A DNA stretch of 12,302 nt from Desulfosporosinus sp. GTDB lineage: Bacteria; Bacillota; Desulfitobacteriia; Desulfitobacteriales; Desulfitobacteriaceae. The stretch covers positions 3,503-15,804 of the forward strand of contig PKWS01000183.1 in the NCBI GenBank assembly GCA_003132105.1. The letters are read 5' to 3'. Below, in pieces: positions 1 to 7,651 of the stretch. The notes beneath the pieces were generated by a model. The model was not told where the DNA came from. It did not search any database and saw only the letters and a program-made list of their open reading frames with translations. The position numbers were made by a program, and so were the translations under genes. Numbering within the stretch: position 1 is the stretch's first letter; each line of letters starts with the position of its first letter.

Positions 1-2
1 TG

Positions 3-440
3 ATTAAACTTGGGTTACGCGATAAAACGATTGAGTTTGAAGACCCAGAAATATTGACCGATAGAATTGAGCGGATCCTCCGCGAGGTCCGACCATCCCT
101 AGTCCTTACCCATTATCCCGGCTATGCAGTGCATCCGGATCACAATGCTCTTGGTGAAGTGACTATCCGTGCTATTTCTCGTCTTTCCGTTCAGGAACGC
201 CCGGTAGTCTACGCACATGCTTTTGCTCGCGACTGTCAGAAAGTGCTCGGCCCGCCGGATATCGTCAACGACATTTCAGCCATGTCTGAAGTGAAGCTGG
301 CCGCGATCCGGGCACACAGGTCACAATCACAAGCAATTCTTGCACGTGTCGCGAAGGGTCAATTCAAGGAACAGTCGTTCGAGAGCTCATTTAGTCACAT
401 GCTCGAGAGCGAATCTTTCTGGACCTACCATTTTTCCTAA
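3..440 (+). CDS. bshB2: BshB2-like PIG-L deacetylase, C-terminal part (5' end outside window)
   Basis: The reading frame is open from the left edge (first complete codon at base 3), so the gene starts upstream. An internal TTG at 54 has no ribosome binding site and should not be taken as the start. The visible 145 codons carry the PIG-L family signature HPDHNA in the context THYPGYAVHPDHNALG, where the histidines and aspartate belong to the zinc and catalytic site. The HRSQSQ segment and the C-terminal end ESFWTYHF also fit BshB2. Known for the family: deacetylation of GlcNAc-malate to GlcN-malate, the second step of bacillithiol synthesis, in the cytoplasm; related PIG-L enzymes remove acetyl groups from other N-acetylglucosamine compounds. 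It is followed 50 bp downstream by a strong terminator, so this transcript ends here. It is unrelated in direction to the genes on its right. Family is secure; the bacillithiol role is likely but rests on motif resemblance. Confidence 0.75.
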   Translation: MKLGLRDKTIEFEDPEILTDRIERILREVRPSLVLTHYPGYAVHPDHNALGEVTIRAISRLSVQERPVVYAHAFARDCQKVLGPPDIVNDISAMSEVKLAAIRAHRSQSQAILARVAKGQFKEQSFESSFSHMLESESFWTYHFS

Positions 441-490
441 GGACACCCCTCGCGCAGGATTCTTGTAAGGTAATCCGCCAGAATATTTTA

Positions 491-530
491 GAGGACTCAG
501 CCAAATCCAGCGGCTGAGTCCTCTTTTATT
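491..530 (+). terminator. Intrinsic terminator of the bshB2-like gene
   Basis: A perfect 12-bp stem (491-502 with 512-523, arms GAGGACTCAGCC and GGCTGAGTCCTC) closes a 9-nt loop and is followed by TTTTATT. It lies 50 nt after the stop codon of the plus-strand gene. Confidence 0.9.
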
Positions 531-571
531 ACACGTTCTTAATCAATCTTCAATCTTCATATTTCAATATT

Positions 572-778
572 CACTTCTTGCCAGAAACCGTCTTATACGG
601 CCAGCGTATTGCCGACTGCTAACAACGGCTTGACCCCTTTATGGCGAATGATTTCCAATAGGATCAATTAAATTCGATTTCCGCTCCGACAATAGGCAAA
701 AATAGTGGCTTGTTTGTCCAGCAATTTCTTGCTTGCTTCTCTCGTAAGAACACTTAAAGGAATCGAAAAGAATGATCC
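572..778 (-). pseudogene. Decayed rhodanese-like (sulfurtransferase) gene fragment
   Basis: Reading the minus strand in one frame from 778 down to 572 gives IPLSVLTREASKKLLDKQA, then IFAYCRSGNR, a stop (TAA at 668-670), LLEIIRHKGVKPLLAVGNTL, a second stop (593-595) and DGFWQEV. CRSGNR at 674-691 is the classic rhodanese active-site loop with the catalytic cysteine, and the order of the flanking segments matches the second half of single-domain rhodaneses. There are two in-frame stops and no start or N-terminal half, so it cannot be functional. The frame is kept throughout, which suggests decay by point mutation after truncation. It lies downstream of the ubiD terminator. Recognised by eye; identity is fairly sure, age and origin unknown. 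Confidence 0.65.
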
Positions 779-784
779 CCTTGT

Positions 785-825
785 ATGACAAAAGTGCCAA
801 TATACCTTCTCATGGTATATTGGCA
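785..825 (-). terminator. Probable intrinsic terminator of ubiD
   Basis: A perfect 12-bp inverted repeat (795-806 with 814-825, arms TGCCAATATACC and GGTATATTGGCA) surrounds a 7-nt loop. Read on the minus strand the stem is followed by CTTTTGTCAT, a modest U tract. It lies about 80 nt past the ubiD stop. The plus-strand side has no T run, so the minus direction is favoured. Confidence 0.7.
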
Positions 826-903
826 TTGTATGGTGCGATTAGTATTTTTGTCAATTGCAATGATTCCTCGGTTCATGATCAGACTCCTGATTACTCGCAC
901 AAG

Positions 904-2268
904 TTATGATTTTATACTATAGTTATCTAGGTTTACATCTAGCATTTTGACCCGATCATAGATTGGAGATTTTGGTAATGGCACAGTACAGTCAAAACCT
1001 ATCTTGGCACTATACCCTTGATCAGTGGCCGGATTCAATTCATGGCTAAAGCATTTAGGAAGTATGACAGTGTCCTCATCAGGTTTGAACCGGGTCGCCA
1101 TTGCCCACTGGATCTCTTCGGCATTAAAAATATCTACGTCAGGATTAACAACAGTGACGATCTGCAAAGGAGGAAAGGCTGCAAAAGTTGACATGATCGC
1201 ATTCTTGGCCATGCCAGGGTATTTAGGTTCCATTTGGACAATAGCATGGTAGAAACCACATCCCCCATGGCTAAGGTATACCGCTTTAACCCCCGGAACT
1301 TGCCTTGATACAATACGAAAAATGCTGGCCTCGCCGGTTAATCCAACGGAATTGAACACTTCTTTTCCCGGAATAAGGGTATGAAAAATAGGTTTCTTTC
1401 GGTGAGTTATAGCTTTAATGTTGACGACCCAACGATCATCTTTAGTAGCATAATAACCGGTGACTTCACCAAATTTTCCTTCAGATTCCCGTAAATACGG
1501 TAGAATTTCTCCCTCGATGCAAAATTGGGCATTGGCTATTCCCTCAACGCCCACAGTCAAACTACGGGATAGCTCCAATGGACCTCCGCGTAAAGCACAG
1601 GCTATTCCCAGTTCATCTTTGTCCAAGGGAGCTGCCGAACCTGGACTAACTGAGGCAAAATAGACACTTGGGTCCACTCCATTCGAGATCGTGATTTCCA
1701 AAGGTTGTCCCTTCGCTTCCGCCCGTTCATAATAGTCTCTTAAATGACGCCCCACATCCATGAGCATTGTTAACCGGTCTGGTCCCACAACCATACAGCG
1801 ATGGACTGACGCATTGCGCACTCCGGTATCAGGATCCTTTGCTAATACCACACTGCATGAAAAATATGGCCCGCCATCTTCTAAAGCATGGGTAGGCACT
1901 GGAAGAGCATAGAGATTGGGCGTAGTCTGGACAATTTCCTGTACAGGTGCTTCGTCAATAACTATAGGAACGATGGGGTTTTCCTGCCAGGAGCTTACTG
2001 CGTCGGATAGGATAAAAGGAAGCTGTTCCGCGTCACAATCAAATAAAGTCGCTAGATTTTCCCGATTCCAGAACATTCCTGTAACCACTGGGTAAGAGTT
2101 TCCTTTGACCTTTTCAAAATATACTACCTGCCCACCTTCTAACTTTTGAGCCAGGCCCGCTAATTCATGAACCGGGTCCACTTCACTTTGAATCCGAGTT
2201 AAACGGCCAGCGTTTTCTAACTTAGATAAACAGGCCTGTAAGTCCAAATTACCTAAAGTATTTTTCAC
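904..2268 (-). CDS. UbiD family (prenylated-FMN dependent) carboxy-lyase
   Basis: A 454-residue protein of the UbiD/Fdc/AroY family, which reversibly decarboxylates aromatic or alpha,beta-unsaturated acids using prenylated FMN made by a UbiX partner; no ubiX gene is seen in this window. By comparison with Fdc1, the expected catalytic set is present: R157 (in NASVHRC) with E263 and E268 (E-x4-E in SEGKFGEVTGYY), and the metal ligands N152, H175 and E219 (DELGIACALRG). The enzyme therefore looks active. Start choice: a longer frame opens at a GTG at 2295 but has no ribosome binding site; GGAGGA (2275-2280) sits 6 nt before the GTG at 2268, giving MKNTLGNLDLQ as the N terminus. It lies 219 bp downstream of the acyl-CoA synthetase gene, with a hairpin between them, so it may have its own promoter or be reached by read-through. 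Substrate cannot be read from the sequence; an aromatic acid is suggested by the nearby AAHS-type transporter. Confidence 0.9.
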   Translation of the reverse strand: MKNTLGNLDLQACLSKLENAGRLTRIQSEVDPVHELAGLAQKLEGGQVVYFEKVKGNSYPVVTGMFWNRENLATLFDCDAEQLPFILSDAVSSWQENPIVPIVIDEAPVQEIVQTTPNLYALPVPTHALEDGGPYFSCSVVLAKDPDTGVRNASVHRCMVVGPDRLTMLMDVGRHLRDYYERAEAKGQPLEITISNGVDPSVYFASVSPGSAAPLDKDELGIACALRGGPLELSRSLTVGVEGIANAQFCIEGEILPYLRESEGKFGEVTGYYATKDDRWVVNIKAITHRKKPIFHTLIPGKEVFNSVGLTGEASIFRIVSRQVPGVKAVYLSHGGCGFYHAIVQMEPKYPGMAKNAIMSTFAAFPPLQIVTVVNPDVDIFNAEEIQWAMATRFKPDEDTVILPKCFSHELNPATDQGYSAKIGFDCTVPLPKSPIYDRVKMLDVNLDNYSIKS

Positions 2269-2365
2269 GATAAATCCTCCGATTCTATATCTCACGTTCT
2301 AAAAATTCTTTTACCGTTGTTTTCCAAACGACACGAAATAAATTAAACGGGCTGCCCTTTGAAGC

Positions 2366-2409
2366 GAGAAAAAGACCATGAAACCCGTTTCACCGTGTTT
2401 TCCGGTCTT
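2366..2409 (-). terminator. Possible terminator/attenuator between acs and ubiD
   Basis: On the minus strand AAGACC (2404-2409) pairs with GGTCTT (2372-2377). Inside lies a second small hairpin, TGAAA-CGGG-TTTCA (2379-2392). The outer stem runs into TTTTTC. The internal asymmetric loop makes it weaker than the other terminators here, so partial read-through into ubiD is plausible. The inner dyad also has the 5-N4-5 spacing of an Fnr-type operator, an alternative reading. Confidence 0.5.
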
Positions 2410-2487
2410 CTCTTCATTTTCCATATGTGGGACTATAATCAAGGTCTCTCATGACAAAGGGCTGAATCTATAGAAATATTTCCTGTG

Positions 2488-4680
2488 TTACTTCGTTACA
2501 TCCTTTAATTCTGGTTGAGCCAGGATTACACGGGCGTCCAGGGCCAGTGCCCCTTTCCCCTGTTCATACACCGCAACCGGGTTAAGATCAATTTCAGAAA
2601 CTTCGGGGCATTCCTCCATCAGTTTTCCGATATTTACGATCATCTGTGCCAGGCTTTCCGTGTCGCAAACCTGACGACCACGGGCACCATTTAACAGCGG
2701 GAAACCCTTAATGCTCTGTACCATTTCTCTGGCCTCCGCCAAAGAAACTGGTGCCACTCGGAAGGTAACATCCTTGAATACTTCCACGAAAATTCCACCC
2801 AAGCCAAACATTACTACTGGCCCGAACTGACCATCGCGTTTGACACCGATAATACATTCTACGCCGGGCTTGGCCATTGTGCAAACCAAAATTCCTTCGA
2901 TGCTGGCATCAGACTTATAGCTGCGGACGTTAGCCAAGATTTCCTGATAAGCAGCGAGCAACTCTTCCGTATTCTGAATATTAACTTTAACTGCCCCAGC
3001 ATCACTTTTATGAAGAATATCAGTAGATACTATTTTCAGCACAACCGGATAACCCAATTTATTGGCGGCTTCTAAGCCTTTCTCCACAGTTTTTACCAAA
3101 TAACTCGGAGTAGTATTGATACCGTAATCACTCAGGAGTTGACAAGCCTCCGGTTCAAGGAGGTTACGGCCTGTGGCTAAAGCCTCAGCAATCACCAGCC
3201 GTCCGCGCTCCCCAGCAGGAGCCTTGATATCATCTTCCGTGGCTTCTTTTGAAACTTCTAATTTTCGCAAGTAAAGTGCGCGTTGAACCATTCGGGTCAT
3301 TGCCCGGGCAGCCCTGTCTGGCACATCATAAGTTGGAATTCCTTCCAGCTCCAAGAACTGGGAGGCTTCCCGCACGAACTCACCTCCGATCAAGCAGACC
3401 GTCACCGGCTTGTTGGATCTGGATCGACATACTTTAATTACTTCCTCCGCTAAGGCCGTAGGTCTTAAGAACGTGGGCGGCACACTTAAAAATACTACCC
3501 CGTCCACATTTGGATCATCCAATACAGCAGCAAGTGCTTGCCCATGGTGTTCCTCCATGGCTGCAGCACTCATATCAACATAGCCCTTAACATGATCCAC
3601 CAGGGCCATCGGTGGTAGAATTTTTTTCAACTTCTCTTTTGTTTCGGGTGAGAAGTCTGGCATTTGTACATAAGGGGCAAAGCCCAACTCATCAACGGCT
3701 ATAATTCCCGGTCCACCCGCTTCAGTCAGTACTGCAATTCGGTTGCCTTTGGGAAGGGGCTGCATGGCAAAAGCTTTGGACGTATCGAGCAACTCTTCTA
3801 GGTTGTTGACGCGGAGGATACCCGCCTGATTAAAGGCAGCTGTATAGATTTCATCGGAACCAGCCAAAGACCCGGTGTGAGATGCAGCAGCCCTGGAACC
3901 CGTTTCACTGCGCCCGACTTTCAAAATCACGACCGGTTTTTCTTGAGCGACTTCCCCAGCCACATTTAAAAATTCGCGTCCATTATTGACACCCTCCATA
4001 TACATAGAAACAACATGAGTGCCAGGATCATCGCCGTAATAACGCAGAATTTCTAAAACACTAACATCGCATTGGTTGCCGACATGAGCCCACTTATTAA
4101 AGCCCATAGGCACAGGCTGAGAGCTTGCCAGCATCAGAAGGGAGGCACCCAAGGCTCCACTCTGGGAAATCACACTCATACCGCCTCTCACTTGTTTGAT
4201 GCCAGCGGCAAAGGTAGTATCAAGGTGGTTTTCCGTATTCATGACCCCAACACAGTTCGGACCCATTAAACGGATATTGGCCTGTTGTGCAATTTCTACA
4301 ATTTCCTTTTCCAATTGTATCCGTTCCGGGATCTTAGTTTCACTGAAGCCTGAAGCTATGATTACCGCTGCTCGCACATCTTTACGTGTCGCGGCCTGGC
4401 GCAGTACATCTGGCACTCCAAAAGCTGGAATACTAATGATTATTAATTCAACCCGCTCAGGAATCGCCAACAAATTAGAGTAGCACTTAAGACCGAGCAC
4501 CTCATCCTTTTTCGGGTTAATAGCGTAGATACTCCCGACATAACCCAAATCAAGCAAGTTGCGGGTAATCTGGTAGCCCGATTTGCTCGGGTCATCAGAA
4601 GCCCCGATGATAGCAACACTTTGTGGGTAAAACAATGGATTTAATGACGTTAAATCCTCTTTATGTTGGCTTAATTCCAT
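2488..4680 (-). CDS. ADP-forming acyl-CoA (acetate-CoA ligase type) synthetase, fused alpha-beta
   Basis: A 730-residue single-chain NDP-forming acyl-CoA synthetase. It would convert acyl-CoA + ADP + phosphate to free acid + CoA + ATP in the cytoplasm, giving ATP by substrate-level phosphorylation. Domain order: N-terminal CoA-binding Rossmann domain (about 14-110, IIGAS at 24-28), succinyl-CoA-ligase-like domain with GPNCVG (140-145) and SQSGALG (172-178), the SHTGSLAG motif whose H268 is the expected phosphohistidine, a second ligase-CoA domain (about 310-470), and a C-terminal ATP-grasp domain (about 505-725) with HKSDAGAV (557-564), a glycine-rich GLGGIFVE and EIDLNPV (696-702). All key motifs are intact. 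GGAGGG lies 6 nt before the ATG, inside the end of porB, and the genes overlap by 10 nt, so translation is probably coupled. Family certain; the acyl group (acetyl, aryl-acetyl, benzoyl-type) is not determined. Confidence 0.93.
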   Translation of the reverse strand: MELSQHKEDLTSLNPLFYPQSVAIIGASDDPSKSGYQITRNLLDLGYVGSIYAINPKKDEVLGLKCYSNLLAIPERVELIIISIPAFGVPDVLRQAATRKDVRAAVIIASGFSETKIPERIQLEKEIVEIAQQANIRLMGPNCVGVMNTENHLDTTFAAGIKQVRGGMSVISQSGALGASLLMLASSQPVPMGFNKWAHVGNQCDVSVLEILRYYGDDPGTHVVSMYMEGVNNGREFLNVAGEVAQEKPVVILKVGRSETGSRAAASHTGSLAGSDEIYTAAFNQAGILRVNNLEELLDTSKAFAMQPLPKGNRIAVLTEAGGPGIIAVDELGFAPYVQMPDFSPETKEKLKKILPPMALVDHVKGYVDMSAAAMEEHHGQALAAVLDDPNVDGVVFLSVPPTFLRPTALAEEVIKVCRSRSNKPVTVCLIGGEFVREASQFLELEGIPTYDVPDRAARAMTRMVQRALYLRKLEVSKEATEDDIKAPAGERGRLVIAEALATGRNLLEPEACQLLSDYGINTTPSYLVKTVEKGLEAANKLGYPVVLKIVSTDILHKSDAGAVKVNIQNTEELLAAYQEILANVRSYKSDASIEGILVCTMAKPGVECIIGVKRDGQFGPVVMFGLGGIFVEVFKDVTFRVAPVSLAEAREMVQSIKGFPLLNGARGRQVCDTESLAQMIVNIGKLMEECPEVSEIDLNPVAVYEQGKGALALDARVILAQPELKDVTK

Positions 4681-5537
4681 CTCTGTCCCTCCTTCGCCAA
4701 AAGGCGATTATATTTATCTGTAACTTCATCCTGCCATTTGGCTACGTCTTCGGCTGACATATTGGCGAAACGGCCTTGCGCTTTTACAAACTCTTCCAGG
4801 GGATTAAGATTAACTACCTTGCGTGTTACATGTATAATTCCGTCCGTGGCTTCAAACAACGGCCATAGCCCACTGTTGACAGCCAATCGCGATACAGTAA
4901 CAGTATCGGCAGCAGGGAAACGCCAACCTGTACTACAGGGGGCACTGACATGAATATAACTTGGGCCGTCTACATTTTTTGCTTTCTCCAACTTGCTGGC
5001 TAAATCATCGACATACCCAGTTGAAGCAGTGGCAATATAGGGAATCCCCTGGGCCAAAAGCATACCCACAATATCTTTTCTCTCTTCTTTTTTACCACCT
5101 GGTGTTGTCGTCGTCCAAGATCCGCGGGGTGTGGAGCCGGAACGTTGAATTCCTGTATTCATATAGGCTTCATTATCATAGCAGATATAAATGAAACGGT
5201 GACCGCGTTCAATCGCACCAGAAAGAGCCTGCAGGCCGATATCGACTGTACCTCCATCCCCGGCCAGACCTACGATATGAATATCCTCTTTTCCCAGGAT
5301 CTCTAGTCCAGCCCGCATTCCGCTCATATAAGCAGCAACATTTTCCAAGTTTGATTGAAAGGAAGGAACTTTCCAGCCCGTCTCCCGTCCATAACCTGTT
5401 AATATGGCCGAACAACTGGGAGGCGTTAAAACGATGGAGCGGGGTCCAAATACCTTCATCATGGTGCGAGCCACTATCTCCATAGCACAACCTTCACACG
5501 TTGTGAGGCCGTTATAAAGTAATGCTTCTGTTTTCAT
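4671..5537 (-). CDS. porB: 2-oxoacid:ferredoxin oxidoreductase beta subunit (PorB-like, TPP binding)
   Basis: 288 residues, the thiamine-diphosphate subunit of a pyruvate:ferredoxin oxidoreductase-type complex that oxidatively decarboxylates a 2-oxoacid to acyl-CoA. The TPP/Mg motif is clear: GDGG at 93-96 followed by the CYDNEAYMNTG segment (119-129). Four conserved cysteines that bind the proximal 4Fe-4S cluster are present: C14 and C17 (CEGC), C42 (PPSC) and C201 (APCSTGW). Length fits PorB. AAAGGAGG lies 9 nt upstream of the ATG and overlaps the end of porA, with 4 nt between the genes; the end overlaps acs. The sequence is PorB-like throughout, but this family also includes oxidoreductases for branched-chain, aryl and other 2-oxoacids, so the substrate is open. 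Confidence 0.92.
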   Translation of the reverse strand: MKTEALLYNGLTTCEGCAMEIVARTMMKVFGPRSIVLTPPSCSAILTGYGRETGWKVPSFQSNLENVAAYMSGMRAGLEILGKEDIHIVGLAGDGGTVDIGLQALSGAIERGHRFIYICYDNEAYMNTGIQRSGSTPRGSWTTTTPGGKKEERKDIVGMLLAQGIPYIATASTGYVDDLASKLEKAKNVDGPSYIHVSAPCSTGWRFPAADTVTVSRLAVNSGLWPLFEATDGIIHVTRKVVNLNPLEEFVKAQGRFANMSAEDVAKWQDEVTDKYNRLLAKEGQRWN

Positions 5538-5541
5538 TTGT

Positions 5542-6723
5542 TTAGGCCTCCTTTAGATCTATCCAGATTCCTCCGGCATTGGTAACCCCTGCAGCCTGTA
5601 ATTCGTTAGCTTTATCCAACGTCTTTAAAACAGTGGCCTGGTTAAAATCCCGTCCACCTAAACCTCCACAAAAGCCATAAACTGCTGGTGGATGACTTAA
5701 ACCATAGAGAGCGGATTTAACTTCCATTGCCAGGGGTCCTTCTGAGCCCATGCCTGCCGAACGGTCTATGACAATAATTTTCTTGGCTTTATCTAAGGCA
5801 TCCCTCAACTGAGCCTTAGGGAATGGCCGGAAGGAAGTTACTTTAATTAATCCTACGGCTTGCCCCTGCTCCCGTAACTCTTGGGCAACCTGGCGTACTG
5901 TACCCGCTATTGAACCCATGGCAATAATCACGGTCTCAGCATCCTCTATGGAATATTGAGCCAAAGCGCCATAGTTACGTCCAAATTCGTGAGTAAATCC
6001 GGCTCCAACTTCCTCCAGTACGTGGAGAGAATTTTCGAGAGCCTGATAATGCTCATATTTTATTTCCGTAAAAATATCGGCTGAAGTGAGTTGATTAACC
6101 GTAAAGGGTTCCTCCACATCAAGGTACAGGTTTTGGTTCCTATAGGGCGGTAGATACCGATCGACTTGTTCCTGGTCAGGAATACTGACTACTTCAGTCG
6201 TATGAGAGACATAGAAACCATCGAGGCAAACCATAAAAGGGATACGCACCCGTTCGTCCTCAGCCAGACGATACCCCACGAGTACCAGGTCGAGGGCTTC
6301 CTGGCAGTTCTCCGCATAAAGTTGAATCCAGCCCTGATCACGCTCACCCATAGAGTCCGAATGGTCCGTCTGTAAAGACCACGGGCTCGGCAAAGAGCGG
6401 TTAGCAACAGCCATGACCAGTGGCAAACGGCTTCCTGCCGCTACACCTGTTATTTCATGCATTAACGCTAAACCTACACCGGCTGTGGCCGTAAAAGATC
6501 GGGCACCTACCAAGGCTGAACCAACAACGGCGCTCAAAGCGGAGTGTTCTGATTCTACCGCAATATACTTTGCCACCAATTCACCCTTATTTACATATTC
6601 TGAAATAGTTTCGACAATCGGGGTCTGAGGCGTAATTGGATAAGCAGCTATCACCTGAACTCGGGCCAAACGTACTCCTTCAGCTACTGCTGAATTGCCG
6701 TCAATCGCTTTCTTTATAGGCAT
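5542..6723 (-). CDS. porA: 2-oxoacid:ferredoxin oxidoreductase alpha subunit (PorA-like)
   Basis: 393 residues. The alpha subunit carries the pyrimidine-binding domain and the transketolase C-terminal domain. Visible landmarks: AAYPITPQTP (27-36, with the conserved Thr at 31), the VESEHSA block (56-62, whose glutamate is expected to activate the TPP pyrimidine ring), NRSL with R109 (matches the arginine that contacts the substrate carboxylate in PFOR) followed by TDHSDSM, and a C-terminal domain starting near 250. After the arginine the sequence reads PSPWSLQTDHSDS; from memory, pyruvate enzymes more often have an APLNIW-like segment here, a hint, not proof, of a different substrate. The start ATG shares one base with the stop of porGD (TAATG), and a GGGGG-containing binding site lies 9 nt upstream. 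Confidence 0.92.
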   Translation of the reverse strand: MPIKKAIDGNSAVAEGVRLARVQVIAAYPITPQTPIVETISEYVNKGELVAKYIAVESEHSALSAVVGSALVGARSFTATAGVGLALMHEITGVAAGSRLPLVMAVANRSLPSPWSLQTDHSDSMGERDQGWIQLYAENCQEALDLVLVGYRLAEDERVRIPFMVCLDGFYVSHTTEVVSIPDQEQVDRYLPPYRNQNLYLDVEEPFTVNQLTSADIFTEIKYEHYQALENSLHVLEEVGAGFTHEFGRNYGALAQYSIEDAETVIIAMGSIAGTVRQVAQELREQGQAVGLIKVTSFRPFPKAQLRDALDKAKKIIVIDRSAGMGSEGPLAMEVKSALYGLSHPPAVYGFCGGLGGRDFNQATVLKTLDKANELQAAGVTNAGGIWIDLKEA

Positions 6724-7616
6724 TATTTGCTACCCCCTTCTTCCGGGACCATTATAAGAGCCTGGCGCGGGCAGACTGTAGGACATATGCCACACCCTTT
6801 GCAATAGGTGTAATCAATAACAAGTTTCTTGTCCACTACTTCCAAAATACCCGTCGGACAATATTTCGTACACGTTGTGCAACCATTACATTTATCAAGG
6901 TCTACCTGGGGACGTACCTGGCGCCAGGCGCCGGTTTTGACATTTGCTGCCTTTGTTGCGTACGGGCCCTCTCTTTTGATAATCACTTTATTAGAGGTCA
7001 TCAATGATTGATGTCCTTTCGTAAACAGTTTGAGCACAGGCAGCATTAAGCTCTCCTTTGCGACCGGGCATTGCCTCATGATCGACGTCCTTTCGTAAGT
7101 AGTTTGAGCACAGGCAGCATTAAGCTCTCCTTTGCGACCGGGCATTGCCTCCTGCAAAGCTTCCTTTAGGGAAGCCAGGTTAAACCATCCCGTAGTCCTA
7201 GCCAAAGCGCCGAGCATGGCCGCATTAGGAGGCACATTTCCAATCACCTCTCGGGTAACAGCCCAGGCATCGACAAACCCGATCTTAGCGTATTGGCTCA
7301 AACCTTGAGGCACAGATCCAGTGAAATTAGCAACAAGGATATTCCCTGGTTTGACACCTTGATGGAAGTTAATATCGAGATCTAATAAGGACCAGTCAAA
7401 AACCACCACACAGTCTGGCTCATAAACATAAGTATGAGCTGCGACCGGCTCATTGGAAATCCGGCTGTAAGCATATACCGGGGCACCTTTTCGCTCCTGA
7501 CCAAAACTGGGGACTGCCTGAGCATAAAGATTATCCTTCAAGCAGGTTGCTACCAAAATTTTGGCTGCTGTAACAGCTCCCTGACCGCCGCGCCCGTAAA
7601 AAGCAAGTTCTTTCAT
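6723..7616 (-). CDS. porGD: Fused gamma-delta subunit of 2-oxoacid:ferredoxin oxidoreductase (PorG-PorD)
   Basis: 297 residues. Residues 1 to about 180 form the gamma domain, beginning MKELAFYGRGGQG with the GRGGQG loop at 8-13. Residues 206-297 form a complete delta subunit with two 4Fe-4S ferredoxin motifs: C243, C246, C249, C253 (CNGCTTCTKYC) and C272, C275, C278, C282 (CKGCGICPTVC). These pass electrons from TPP/acyl chemistry to ferredoxin. Start: a TTG/ATG pair at 7655/7652 is possible, but GAAGG lies 7 nt before the ATG at 7616 and the protein then begins exactly like PorG. Oddity: residues 181-205 (RQCPVAKES to QSL) match no domain and are a duplicated 74-bp segment read in another frame. 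Without it, porG (183 aa) and porD (92 aa) would be separate overlapping genes. The original porD ATG (6999-7001) is still present, with AAAGGA 12 nt upstream, so a free delta subunit might also be made. Confidence 0.9.
   Translation of the reverse strand: MKELAFYGRGGQGAVTAAKILVATCLKDNLYAQAVPSFGQERKGAPVYAYSRISNEPVAAHTYVYEPDCVVVFDWSLLDLDINFHQGVKPGNILVANFTGSVPQGLSQYAKIGFVDAWAVTREVIGNVPPNAAMLGALARTTGWFNLASLKEALQEAMPGRKGELNAACAQTTYERTSIMRQCPVAKESLMLPVLKLFTKGHQSLMTSNKVIIKREGPYATKAANVKTGAWRQVRPQVDLDKCNGCTTCTKYCPTGILEVVDKKLVIDYTYCKGCGICPTVCPRQALIMVPEEGGSK
7004..7151. repeat. 74-bp direct tandem duplication at the porG/porD junction
   Basis: Two head-to-tail copies, 7004-7077 and 7078-7151, each 74 nt, differ at 4 positions (about 95 % identical). 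74 is not a multiple of three, so the copies are translated in different frames: the upstream copy in gene order (7078-7151) as EAMPGRKGELNAACAQTTYE..., the second as RQCPVAKESLMLPVLK.... The four mismatches show that the copies have diverged and argue against a simple assembly artefact. Confidence 0.95.
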
Positions 7617-7651
7617 CTTGACACCTTCTTTTGTGAAAATTAGGTTATACA

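Noticed and set aside
904..2295. Longer ubiD product starting at the GTG at 2295
   Set aside because: No binding site there; GGAGGA is correctly spaced for the GTG at 2268.
3249..4483. Several 60-95 codon plus-strand frames inside the acyl-CoA synthetase gene
   Set aside because: Antisense shadows of a well-supported conserved gene.
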